Positions 11,301-20,821 of a stretch of DNA of 64,000 bases are shown here, one piece after another; positions within the stretch are counted from its first letter, which is position 1, and the number at the start of each line of letters is the position of its first letter. The stretch is from Lumbricus rubellus (taxonomy: Eukaryota > Annelida > Clitellata > Crassiclitellata > Lumbricidae). The stretch lies in contig OX243811.1 in the NCBI GenBank assembly GCA_945859605.1, forward strand, positions 66,192,395 to 66,256,394. The letters run 5' to 3'. The notes under the pieces are model-generated. The model ran no database searches and was not told the origin of the DNA. It was given only the letters and a program-made list of their open reading frames with translations. The position numbers and the translations under genes are program-made.

Positions 11301-14267
11301 GACACCGTTGACGTCACTACAGCCACAATCACCAACAACAATCATTAAAAAAATCAAACAAGGAATGAAAGACAAAGGATTGGAGAGCTCAACCTGTGAT
11401 GTAAAGAGAATGGGCTTAAGTTGTCTCCTCATCCTCTTATGTGGTTACCATGTATTGTAGGGATCTTGAGACAGTCTATTACACACAGCTGCTCGGCTTG
11501 GCACCACTGATGCTCTGCGTTTTTCTATGCATTGCAGGAAGAGCAGTGCTGTAACAAAATGATTGCCATAAATACTAACAAAATGACTTGTTAAGATCTC
11601 TTGACGATGCTGCAAACTGCATTATATTGTTATAACATATTATTATTATCATTATTATTCGCATGAACTGCAACTATGGTATGCAAAATCAAGCTTTTTC
11701 CGTGGTGGGCCCAGTGATCTGGAATGAGCCCCTAAAGATGCATTTTATTCTACTCAGAACTGTGCTTTTTTTGCCATGATAGGGTCAGGAGCGCTTCTGA
11801 ATAGTCCCGTGAAGACAATGAAGAGGCGCTATATATAGAAATTCTTGAATACATGAATGAATGATGTACTGCACTATTTAAACTCACTGTCTAACTAAAG
11901 CCCAAACTCATTTTATTAATCGTCTTGTTAAGACCTGATCCTTACTTTCCATAATACAAGGAGAGAACTCCATCTATCTTGACTCACTTAGTTTAACCTA
12001 ACAGAACAACATCCTAGAGAAATAATGTAGCACCACGAGTCATTAATTAATCAACATTTACAGACAAAGCAGACAACAAACAGTTTGTACTCATCACTAA
12101 GAAGATCTGTTTAATCAGTTTCAAATGATTCATCATCAACAGGATCCAATTTGAGTTTCTTTACGTCAAAGCAGCTGCTGCTTACCCTGCGAGTGAGTAT
12201 CCCTCTGGTGGGCGCTTGCTCTTCGAAAGTAAGATGATGTCAGTGACGGCTTCAACTGTCGTGTCACGATTCGTCATCTTTACAGATATCACTTTCTTTC
12301 GACACGCCTTTTCAGCTGCAAACAAACGAGTACGAGTTAACGCCAAAATGATTTAGCATAATCGAATAGTAGAACTTCTAAAGGGCCGTTACAATAATAA
12401 TGTAAGAGTCATCAGTGTTGATCTTTTTTCCCTGAACTAGGACTGCTTTTGGCAAAACATCGTGGTTTACTGTGATTAGTCCATCCATTTGGAATGACGT
12501 TCCTCCCACACTAAGTACTTGAACCAATGACTTGTTCTTCCACATCAGTCTTTCAATCTTAAAAACATTTCTTTGCCATCAAGTTTCCATGCTGATATTA
12601 TCACCTCTGAATAGTCATCATATGAGATGCACCATATAGATTTATAGATACAATGAAAGATAATAAATGGATATCTCAAGATTGTATCTCAAGATTGTAT
12701 AATTGTATCTCAAGACTGTATCATTGTATCTCAAGATAGTATCATTGTACAATGATTGCAGAACTCGTCTAACTCTTTTTATAAACTACTCAAAACATTC
12801 TTATTTGGCCATACGTGGGTCGGGAGTGGCTCCGCATGGTTATCTTGAAGGGGTGCTATATAAAATCTATTAATAGATAAAAATCTATAGATATGATATG
12901 ATAAGTTGGTAGACAGTTCAAGATGAAACTCAAAGAAGCCATTGATCAAGTACAATGTCATGACAGTTGAACAATGCAACAAACTTTTGAATAATGAAAC
13001 AAACCTTTGAACAATGAAACGAACTTTTGAACAATAAAACGAACTTTTGAACAATGAAATGAACCTTTGAACAATGAAATGAACCTTTGAACAATGAAAT
13101 GAACTTTTGAACAATAAAACGAACTTTTGAACAATGAAATGAACCTTTGAACAATGAAATGAACCTTTGAACAATGAAATGAACTTTTTAACAATGAAAC
13201 AAACTTTTTAACAATGAAATGAACCTTTGAACAATGAAATGAACCTTTGAACAATGAAATGAACCTTTGAACAATGAAACAAACCTTTGAACAATAAAAC
13301 GAACGTTTGAACAATACAATGAACTTAACCTGCTGATCACTTACAAGTATCAACCGTTCGCTCGACCAGACTATATCCAGTCGGAGGAAAATCTTTCTCC
13401 CCAAGAATCTGAACTCCAGCAAGAACGTTGTTTTGCTACAAGTATCGAAGAACACAAATGAACTGTGAACATCGAAAACTGTAAAAAATACAGTTGTCAA
13501 AAAATACAGACCAACTTTAAGTGTTTAGAGATACATAAAAAAATCAATTACTATCATTTAATTATTCCTATAATTTTTATTGCTATTTTTACCTTATTAT
13601 TATTATTATTATTAGCACCATCATTAAAATTAAAATTAATTATTACAACTATAATAGCGATCAATAACAAATTAATATAACTCAAAGCATGAAGCATCAA
13701 TGTATGATGCCAAGAACATCGTGGATGGAGTTGTTTGGGGTCAGATAATCCTGAATGACCGCTAACAAGCAATGCAGATAAGCCTAAATTATGCAACTTA
13801 CCCCATTGTGTGGGTATGCTCTGGTGAAGCACAGATATCGTGATACCTTCTTGAACATACTGTTCTCTCTCCACAGATCGCAATCCTCTCTCTTGTCATT
13901 CGACTTCAACAACTGAAAACAAGTTTTCACAAATCACAGAAGTTTTTATGCAACCAATTGTGCCTGAAAAAACCTTTTAAAAATTACATTTGCCTGTCAT
14001 ACCTATATCTTGATCTCTGATTTCTCTAATATGACAAAACAACATTAAGATTACAAAACCTGAAGTGAAAAATGAGAAGGAGAGCAGGAAAGAAGAGGAA
14101 AAACAAAAAGGGAAAGAGTAAGACAAGTGAGGATAAAAACGTTGCAAAAAAAACAACTTACAAGGTCGTAGCCTGGAGGACATTTCAGCGGATCAGAGAC
14201 GATGCAGACGGCAGTGACTGGATAATGAGCGGGAAACTTCTGCGACATTGCGATGACCTCAGTAACT
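8360..14267 (-). CDS. MVB12: MVB12/FAM125-family ESCRT-I subunit, nine coding exons
   Basis: ESCRT-I accessory subunit that works in endosomal cargo sorting with TSG101, VPS28 and VPS37 (family knowledge). Coding exons 5' to 3' on the minus strand: 14248-14162, 13912-13802, 13435-13345, 12315-12186, 11255-11130, 10450-10293, 9803-9742, 8808-8758, 8428-8360. Phases agree throughout, giving about 294 aa against roughly 270-320 in vertebrates. The N-terminal MABP domain shows three pseudo-repeats: CPPGYDL, DLWRENSMF, SRYLCFTRAY; then FPPTGYSLVERTVDT; then KRPPEGYSLAG and KVGRVP. A Pro-rich linker (PAPPPPIAGY) leads to the UMA domain: LADVSFQL, IPEVLYRSLIDVENE, YNYSFTLEKSAVQRLP, with stop TAG at 8360-8362. 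Most donors are GTAAGT-like. Weak donors are exon 6 (GTCAGT) and exon 8 (GTTTGG). The start ATG at 14248 follows an acceptor at 14268-14269, so a 5' UTR exon must lie upstream; that frame is also open to the acceptor, so an earlier start is possible. Confidence 0.92.
8950..9110 (-). repeat. Dispersed repeat copy 2 of an inverted pair
   Basis: Minus-strand copy of the 7185-7340 repeat, sharing AGTAAACCAATGCAGTTGTA and AACAGATCTCA. It lies in the intron between MVB12 coding exons 7 and 8. Confidence 0.75.
9237..9735. repeat. Decamer minisatellite GATGAAYAAA in an MVB12 intron
   Basis: About 50 units of GATGAATAAA or GATGAACAAA begin directly beyond the exon 7 donor (GTAAGT at 9741-9736). The minus reading gives Phe/Ile/His/Leu/Ser-rich open frames that are not genes. 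Confidence 0.97.
10015..10215 (+). pseudogene. LINE 3'-end remnant in an MVB12 intron
   Basis: The plus strand reads RAFSAVGPFIWNDLPSK, the conserved C-terminal LINE motif, then a degraded tail (GCACTCCTGAGTAGCTTTCTTCAATGGGCACTATA) ending in GAATGAATGAATG. It is antisense to the host gene. Confidence 0.8.
11233..11354. repeat. 61-bp tandem duplication spanning an MVB12 splice acceptor
   Basis: ACACAATGACACCGTTGACG and the following 40 bp occur at 11233-11293 and again at 11294-11354 with few differences. The unit holds the first bases of MVB12 coding exon 5 with its acceptor, so a second acceptor-like copy lies 61 bp upstream in the intron. Confidence 0.95.
11685..11875 (+). pseudogene. LINE 3'-end remnant in an MVB12 intron
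   Basis: The plus strand reads FSVVGPVIWNEPLK, then a tail with GGAGCGCTTCTGAATAG and GAAGAGGCGCTATATATAG, ending in GAATGAATGA. It belongs to the same family as the LINE at 4238-4850. Confidence 0.85.
12440..12875 (+). pseudogene. LINE 3'-end remnants in an MVB12 intron
   Basis: The frame FTVISPSIWNDVPP near 12465-12510 matches the LINE FSVxGPxxWNxLP motif. A second degraded tail (GTGGCTCCGC...CTTGAAGGGGTGCTATATAA) lies at 12830-12865, with TATCTCAAGA repeats between. Confidence 0.7.
12958..13325. repeat. 20-bp minisatellite in an MVB12 intron
   Basis: About 18 units of GAACCTTTGAACAATGAAAT with small variants lie just beyond the donor of MVB12 coding exon 3. Minus frames rich in Phe/His/Cys/Lys are not genes. 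Confidence 0.96.
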
Positions 14268-14639
14268 CTACAAAACAACAGATCCGTTTTAATACAATAC
14301 GCTTACATACAACTAGGACAACCTTCATAACATCCACACTGACTATATAGAACCTCTGACTTGTCTATTTTCAAGCAATGCAACTGGTGTTGATCACGAT
14401 CCAAGCTCAGTTCATCCAAGCAGCAGCCGTGGAAAGGAGGTTCAGATAGACGAGAACTTGCAATTTGTAAAGGACATGCACCATCAAGGTCAAAATGTTA
14501 TAAAACAACACAGTTGGGTGTTTGGAGCCTACGACAAAGCTAAAAGGATTGGCTATGTATATATTTTGAGAAGGGAGGTGACTTATTGACCAATGTAATG
14601 CCTACTAATTGGGAATTCTAAGGTTAACCTGCCATAGAT

Positions 14640-14965
14640 CTGTTTTAAATGCTGCTGCTAGATTTATCATTCAACTTCCTTAATACTCACACATATCTAT
14701 ATACATTATTCATGACCTTCACTGGAGGCTTAGCAACTAAATTCCTCTGTGATTTCATGTGCAAGCTGCTCTCTGCACGACCTCGCACCCTTTTCATGCT
14801 GTTGACCGCCTTGGTCTATTTGTACCTTGGTCACAACCCTCATTACCCTAAATTTGGGCCTTCGTGGGTCTCTCAATGTGGATTGACCTTTCCTCTGCAA
14901 TTCACAGCAGGATTCTCGTGGGTAATTCACCTGCATCTCTTCGTTGCTTGAAAACTTTTATGTTT
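14640..14965 (+). pseudogene. Degraded LINE 3' region
   Basis: The plus strand shows VLNAAARFI, then LHWRLSN after a frameshift and SLRCLKTFMF near the end, following the order of the LINE C-terminal region with several stops. It lies just upstream of the first recognised MVB12 exon. Confidence 0.6.
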
Positions 14966-15574
14966 TCATGAACCTGCCACTCTTAGAGCAGCCATATTGT
15001 TCACTAGCTGCATATCGGAGACCGAGCCGTTGTTCTCGTTTACCGACCCTTCTGCATCATCACATTCAATCCTTTAGCATGCCTTCATTCTCACGACACT
15101 GATCTAGCCACTGGATTAATGCAATAGTTTAACAACAACAACAACAACAACTTACGACAACAAAGGATGCTGCCGTATACCTAATTCACATTAACATATT
15201 ACAACTCTTTTAATAAAACTACTTACTACTGCGTCCTACATTATCTGTTTTATTGCGCAACGGAGTAACCATGGGGAACGAACCGCCTACCGCAGTCTTT
15301 TCGGTAAGCCGTCAATATGGTTGCGCAGGCCCTATCATTTAAAAATCATTCAAACACAACAGTTTTATGCGTCGTCTTACCGCCTATAAAAATAAGAACT
15401 TAAACGACTTGTTGAAATTATCAGTCAATACTACAAACACTCAGCGACCGAGAAATTATGAAATTTTCCATGAGATACACACTCTCATTTGTTTTTAACC
15501 CGAATCACTTCCGGCAGGCACTCAGCTAGTGCTACCGTAGTCTATCCAATTGCAGCCGCAAATTTAAGTCAATC

Positions 15575-15845
15575 AATCATAATTTATACAGCGCTTCTTT
15601 ATATCTACCTTGAGGCGCTCGCGGCCGAGATCAAGCGAAAAACAGTCTTCAACAGTTTGTGAAAATGAGAACATCTTGGGATGTGTCGCATAGTCACGGG
15701 AAGTCCATTTCAGGTTGTTGGACCAACCACAGAGAACGAGCGCCTCTGCATTGTTGCAGAGCGAGAGAAAGGAACCCTTTTGTCACCATGGACAGCAGAG
15801 CGCAGTGCGCGTCGGCCTAAGTGCTCGGACACGTTGTAAAATCTT
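15575..15845 (-). pseudogene. LINE 3'-end copy, same family as 4238-4850
   Basis: The minus strand reads LGRRALRSAVHGDKRVPFSR, MQRRSFSVVGPTT, a stop, then NGLPVTMRHIPR and LLKTVF, closely parallel to the 4.3-kb LINE. The tail GAGCGCCTCAAGGTAGATAT...GCGCTGTATAA ends in GATTGATTGA. Confidence 0.88.
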
Positions 15846-16941
15846 AAATAATATTAATAAATAATATTATATTCTTTATGGAACAAACCGGTTGACAAAC
15901 CGCTATGCAACGGTTACAGTGTAAGCCTAGGCATGGGCGGAGTTTGGTTTCCGTTGGAGGGGCCAAATATTATTAAGGCCTACTTGGGCTTTGGTTGGGT
16001 CGGAGACTCAAAAAATTCAGAATTGTTCCTTGGCCACAAAAAGTTGATGACCTTTTTTCAGTCATCGGGTCTAAATCTCATAAAAGAAACCGTAGGACTA
16101 CTTTAAGATACTTAGCCTAAATAACAGAGGCACAGATCGACTCTGCAACGGTGCAACAGTGGCGCTACTCTAGTGACTTAATGCCACCGACATCGTTTCA
16201 GCTTCAGTCTGCCTCTTCGATCCTTATACGCAACACACGAAGAGAAAATGACATTTTTGCATGAGAACTCGCAAGATGGCGCAGTTAGGCGAGAAAATCA
16301 ACAGCTACTGTCTGTAACAGTGGCAATAATAATGACAACAAAATCACAATAGCAGAAAAGCAGCAACAATAGTAGCAATATTATCAATAGAAACAGTAAT
16401 ATAGCAACAACAACAATAACATCAACAATGGTGGTGATGATGGTGATGCTGATACCGATGATGATGAAAATAAAAATTAGTCTATTAGGCCCATATAGGC
16501 CCTAGAGAATTCTTAAAATAACAATAATAATAATTCAATAATAAGGATAGTATAGCCTACCAACAGCAAAATAGTAGCAACAATAGCATTGACTCCAAAA
16601 GTGTTTAGTCAATCAATTAGTTAATCAATCAGACAAAAATGAGTTGATTACTGTAATCAGTGAATTAGTTAATTGCCCATTCAATGAGCCAATTAATTGA
16701 TGAATCGATACCTGGGTAGGCCTATGCCTAATTATAAGAAGGCAGATTTGTTGTATTGGTCGGTAAGATAAGCTACATTAATAGGTAACATTATTAGATA
16801 AAACATTATTAGATAACATTATTAGACAACATTATTAGGCTAGATAAGAGCAATATTATAACGCTCTGGATAAAATACTACAAAGCAGAATAAGTCAGAG
16901 ATGAGGACTTAGTGAAACTGAATAAAAAAATACGAATTACT

Positions 16942-17619
16942 TCATGAGTTGCTGGGTATAATTGTTGCAGCAATAAAACCACATAATAGTGTTGCGACCC
17001 CCTTTTTCGGAAACTGCCAGGTGTTTCCAAACGAGGTGCCACGCTGTTGGAGCGGCGTCCGTGAATTGAGGGGAACCGAAGATAATGCGAAATAAGCAGG
17101 GTCAGCAGTTTCTACGGTATGCGCCAGGGCAGAGTCAATTCCTGATTGGCCGTAAGGGAGGGTAGCTTCCACCACTTCAGGCCGGGGTTGTCTTACACAG
17201 GTACCAAGGATAGCTCGAGTGGAAGGGACATACATCTCAGCGGCTCTCGGTCTGAGAGCAACGACTTCATTTGCATAAAGGTCGTCAGGGTTCAAATCCG
17301 CTCCAACAGGTTTTTGGATCCCCCTTTCCTTTAGTGGTGTTACCGCTTCCCTTAGCCGTTCTGAAACTACCTCACCTTCCTTCGAAGAAGGGATAAACTG
17401 ACCCGGGCGTTCATGCAATTGACTTATCTCGTTATTTAGGTGCTCTATTTGAGAATCATGGCGCTCCATAAATTCTGCTAGTGTGCCTGTGAAGGACTGC
17501 AGAAGTTCAACGACTCCTGTTTTACTCATCCCCTCGGGGTCATTATCATCCGGGGTTTCTCCTTCCTCATTCTCTTCCCTATTCTCCTCCACCTCGTCTT
17601 CATAGGATACCTCAGACAT
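16942..17619 (-). CDS. LTR-embedded Gag N-terminal segment (solo LTR), reading out into flanking DNA
   Basis: 225 codons, of which the first 210 lie inside the solo LTR; the last 15 are host flank before a stop. The segment is acidic at the N-terminus, followed by a likely coiled coil (FMERHDSQIEHLNNEISQL). It aligns with the first 230 residues of the 2143-aa polyprotein: FMERQESQ/FMERHDSQ, EISHLQE/EISQLHE, EGEVMREKRREG/EGEVVSERLREA, GDLNPDGL/GADLNPDDL, PRPEVE/PRPEVVE, PLQQCG/PLQQRG. No stop interrupts it despite strong divergence. It is the relic of a gag-pol start, possibly still transcribable as a short orphan protein. Confidence 0.8.
   Translation of the reverse strand: MSEVSYEDEVEENREENEEGETPDDNDPEGMSKTGVVELLQSFTGTLAEFMERHDSQIEHLNNEISQLHERPGQFIPSSKEGEVVSERLREAVTPLKERGIQKPVGADLNPDDLYANEVVALRPRAAEMYVPSTRAILGTCVRQPRPEVVEATLPYGQSGIDSALAHTVETADPAYFALSSVPLNSRTPLQQRGTSFGNTWQFPKKGVATLLCGFIAATIIPSNS
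16986..16989. repeat. Target-site duplication ATAG, left of solo LTR
   Basis: ATAG here and at 18659-18662 directly flank the solo LTR, as expected for 4-bp Ty3/gypsy integration. Confidence 0.88.
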
Positions 17620-18658
17620 TTCAGGGTTATCTTAAGTCAAAGTTATTCAATACTCGTTTAGATTATTTAATTAAGCAAACGTATCTTAACTGCAGTTGAC
17701 AAACTTTGTCAATGTTTAACAATAGTTGAAATTAAAAGCAAGGTTCTCGTACGCTGTACAATATTCACTATTCAGAGTCTGTTCCGTAAGATTTAACTAC
17801 ACGACTTAATTATTACACGTTTCTAATACATGTTCTAACTTTACTCTGATTATTTAAGTAAAACACTTTAGACTTATGAAGGTTAAATCTTATATCAGTT
17901 TTACAGGTGCGTTTCTCTTCTGAAAGAATTGTTCATTATAATCTAATCAATTTATACTCAATCAATTATCTATCAACACTGCACACAGCCAAAGTATTAT
18001 TCACAGATTACACTTATTCAATTTTCTCGGTTAAGGAATCAGATAAAAACCACAGTGATACTTCTCTACCCCTCCAGTAATTGTTATCGCAGCGATCGGC
18101 AATGACGACAATGGCGGTCACAAGGAATCGTCTACCAGAGAATTTACCACGGAAGAATTTCGGTTCTATTTCGTCGATAATTTAGCGTAAAAACTTCCTC
18201 CAGACTCTACGGTCTTAACCAGAAGTATCTTCAATAGGCCTATCTCGTTCGTCCGTTGAATTATTAAACGAATTATTTCAATGACATTTCTGTCCGAATT
18301 CTTCTTATTTTTATCAACAATTTCGTCGGCACGAGCACGGAGATGTTGCACCCTCGAAACCTTTCCTCCGTCTGCCGATCTAGCTGTTTCCAGCCAACCA
18401 GAGACGACGTCACGTGACTCGTGAGAGTCCCGTGACCGAGGAGGTCCAATCAAAACGGTTGCGTTGCCGCCGATCTAAAAATAGAGTGTCGCAATGCAAT
18501 ATTCTCCGCTAAAAAGGATTACTGCTCCGGCGGTCAGTTCCAAAAAGGGGTTAAACTCCGAGGACCGCTCGCAAATTTAGCAAGGCCGCGAATCTAGGCC
18601 GCAAATCGTTTAGGCCGCAAATTTATATTTAACGATCGCAATTTCCACGATCGTTACA
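16990..18658 (-). mobile_element. Solo LTR of a Ty3/gypsy family related to the 20.8-31.1 kb element
   Basis: On the minus strand it runs from TGTAACG (at 18658) to CGCAACA (at 16990), 1669 bp, flanked by ATAG on both sides. It shares with the complete element's LTR the 5' stretch TTGCTAAATTTGCGA, the block TGCGACACTCTATTTTTAGA (minus, about 18493-18474), a CCAAT box (ATTGG), CACGTG at 18411-18416 and, above all, an LTR-embedded gag start. No internal region or second LTR is present, so it arose by LTR-LTR recombination. Many differences from the complete element mark a separate subfamily. Confidence 0.92.
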
Positions 18659-18662
18659 ATAG
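18659..18662. repeat. Target-site duplication ATAG, right of solo LTR
   Basis: Right copy of the 4-bp duplication flanking the solo LTR. Confidence 0.88.
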
Positions 18663-18888
18663 TATTAATACTCATCGATCTGTTTCAATTCAAACATTGG
18701 CTGAACACTATACGCTAGTCACGCTAGTGCTTCAACTACAGTAAACTATCTTCGGACCCGAGGAAGCCTATAGCCTAGTTAGCAAAAGATCAATACCGGT
18801 AATTAATTGTAAGTTAATTATCCATAGGCCTAGGCCCTATATATATTGATGTAACGAATATCTATGGAGAAACTCAAACTATTCCTGT

Positions 18889-19555
18889 CAGTGGCGTAGC
18901 AAGGTCTAAGGGTGCCCTGTGCAGAGCTTAGGTGGTGGGCCCCTTAAATGCTTGAAACCAAATTCGATTTCAAACAACAAAGCTGTGCAAAACGTCTGGT
19001 TCCCTTACGAAATTTGCATATTTCACATCAAAGTTAAATGAAAATAAACTAGACGCTTTTTATTTTAACAAATTTATCTAGCCTAATGAAACATAATTTT
19101 ATTCTTCTCCATAACAGGAGAGAAAAATTGAACTAGAATACCATACAAAAGTAATCACAAAAATTGCTTCATCTCCTGAAGTAGGCTATTAGCCTAATCA
19201 CCAATCACTCATAGATCCTACTTAAATAGTTTATCCTTTATAAATTTTACATTTTACTACAAAGATAGGCTAATAAATTTTAAACGCGTTTTACGTCAGC
19301 ACCAATAGCCTACTTCCGGCCAAAAACTGCAAAGAGTAAAAATATTTATAATAAGGTAACGTAGACCTAATCATGGACATTCCGGCTGAAACCCAAAAAA
19401 TTACTGGGTGTGTAGTGTGTACGCTGTAGATGTATACGTTTGAATACATTCTGAATATCCTTACAGTTAAAAATTGACTCTGACCCCGGGGGGCCCCTGA
19501 CAGCCAGGGGCCCTCGTGCACTGCACAGGTTGCACGCCCTATTGCTATGCCACTG
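18889..19555. mobile_element. hAT-like non-autonomous element with 8-bp target duplication
   Basis: Ends are CAGTGGCGTAGCAA and TTGCTATGCCACTG, a widespread hAT-type terminus. ATTCCTGT flanks it at 18881-18888 and 19556-19563. The 667-bp interior has no transposase ORF; GGGCCCCT-rich stretches lie near both ends. Confidence 0.95.
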
Positions 19556-20084
19556 ATTCCTGTAAACAAAAATAATTATTTGAAAACCTTAAACTGTGAC
19601 AGGTCTAATAACTGAAGTTATTTAAATACGAAACTTGAGCTAAAATATATTAAAAAGAACAACTGAATAAAAAGTAAAACAGCAACTATTTAAAAAATCA
19701 AAATAGGCTTATCTGTAATGCGTATATTCCTACACTGACATAGCCTACGGCCTATAGGCCTATGCTTGATACGAATAGGATATACTTGCATATAAAAGTA
19801 TATAATATAGGCCTACACAAATAAATCATCTGGAACTTCAGCAATATATGAATACAATAAGATGCGGCATATATAGAATTATATATGTAGGCCTATGCAT
19901 TCATATACGACTAGTAGGGCCTTTTGAATTTTTCACCCGTTGCAATGACATAAAATTATGTACAAATATATGCTTATATTTGAATAAATAGTTGAATTTT
20001 CCAGCCGCTCCTCTGTCAGTTGAACCCGTGTCAAATAACTATAGATGATATCTGTTTTCATTATGTGGAATTCCATAGGTGAGG

Positions 20085-20285
20085 AATATGCAGCCGCCAT
20101 TGAGAGTAGATTCATGGAGGTCGTGGCAACAACATGGCGGCCGCGAGCGCCGTAAGTCGCGCAACATGCGTCTTGCAATAGATCAGCGGCGTCGCTGCAC
20201 GCTGGTTCCCTTCTATGCGGTGTAGTCTGCGGTACCAGCGGCGCCATTCTTTATGATTAGGACGCTTCTTATTAGGGATGCAGAG
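20085..20285 (+). promoter_or_regulatory. GC-rich candidate promoter with TISU-type start
   Basis: A CpG-rich island in AT-rich DNA contains CAACATGGCGGC (20130-20141), an exact match to the TISU consensus SAASATGGCGGC, which marks housekeeping and mitochondrial genes with very short 5' UTRs (family knowledge). The minus strand of this patch also has an open frame, so bidirectional use is possible. Confidence 0.5.
20134..20151 (+). CDS. Candidate first coding exon (MAAASA) of an unidentified gene
   Basis: ATG GCG GCC GCG AGC GCC is followed at once by a consensus splice donor GTAAGT at 20152-20157. With the TISU context this looks like a tiny first coding exon. No downstream exon was identified, so the product is unknown. 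If real, the LTR retrotransposon at 20822-31072 sits in its first intron in the same orientation. Confidence 0.4.
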
Positions 20286-20555
20286 ATGCGTCCCTAACTT
20301 CATCAATATCTATTTTGTTTATTAGTACGTCGTATAATGCAAGGCGTCTATAATATTATCTGTGAAGAAAGACAAAATGTGTGATACCATGCATCATCTG
20401 ATCCAAATGGGAATTTCTACAGTTTTTCGTTGTAATAAAACGGAACAAAATCAGCCATTCAAAGTCTATGCCATGGCGAACCGCGAAACTGAGAAGTCGA
20501 TAGATTTTTTAATATAGTATAATTATATATATACATGTGTATAATAAATAATTAA

Positions 20556-20592
<37 letters not shown>

Positions 20593-20817
20593 GGTGTGTG
20601 TGTGTGGGTGTGTGTTTGTGAGTGCGTGCAGATGTGTGTATCTGTCTCTGTGACGTTGATTTGTCTCTGTCCGTCTGGCTATCAGTGTGTTTCTCTATCT
20701 GTTTCTCAGTCTCAGTATAGGCTTCACAATGTCTATATCTACATAATCTGTTACTCTATAGCTGTCTTTTTGTTTCTCTCGCTGTTTCTAACACAAACTA
20801 TGTTCCTCTTTGATGTG

Positions 20818-20821
20818 TTAT
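20818..20821. repeat. Target-site duplication TTAT, left of the LTR retrotransposon
   Basis: TTAT immediately precedes TGTAACG of the 5' LTR and recurs at 31073-31076 after the 3' LTR. Confidence 0.9.
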
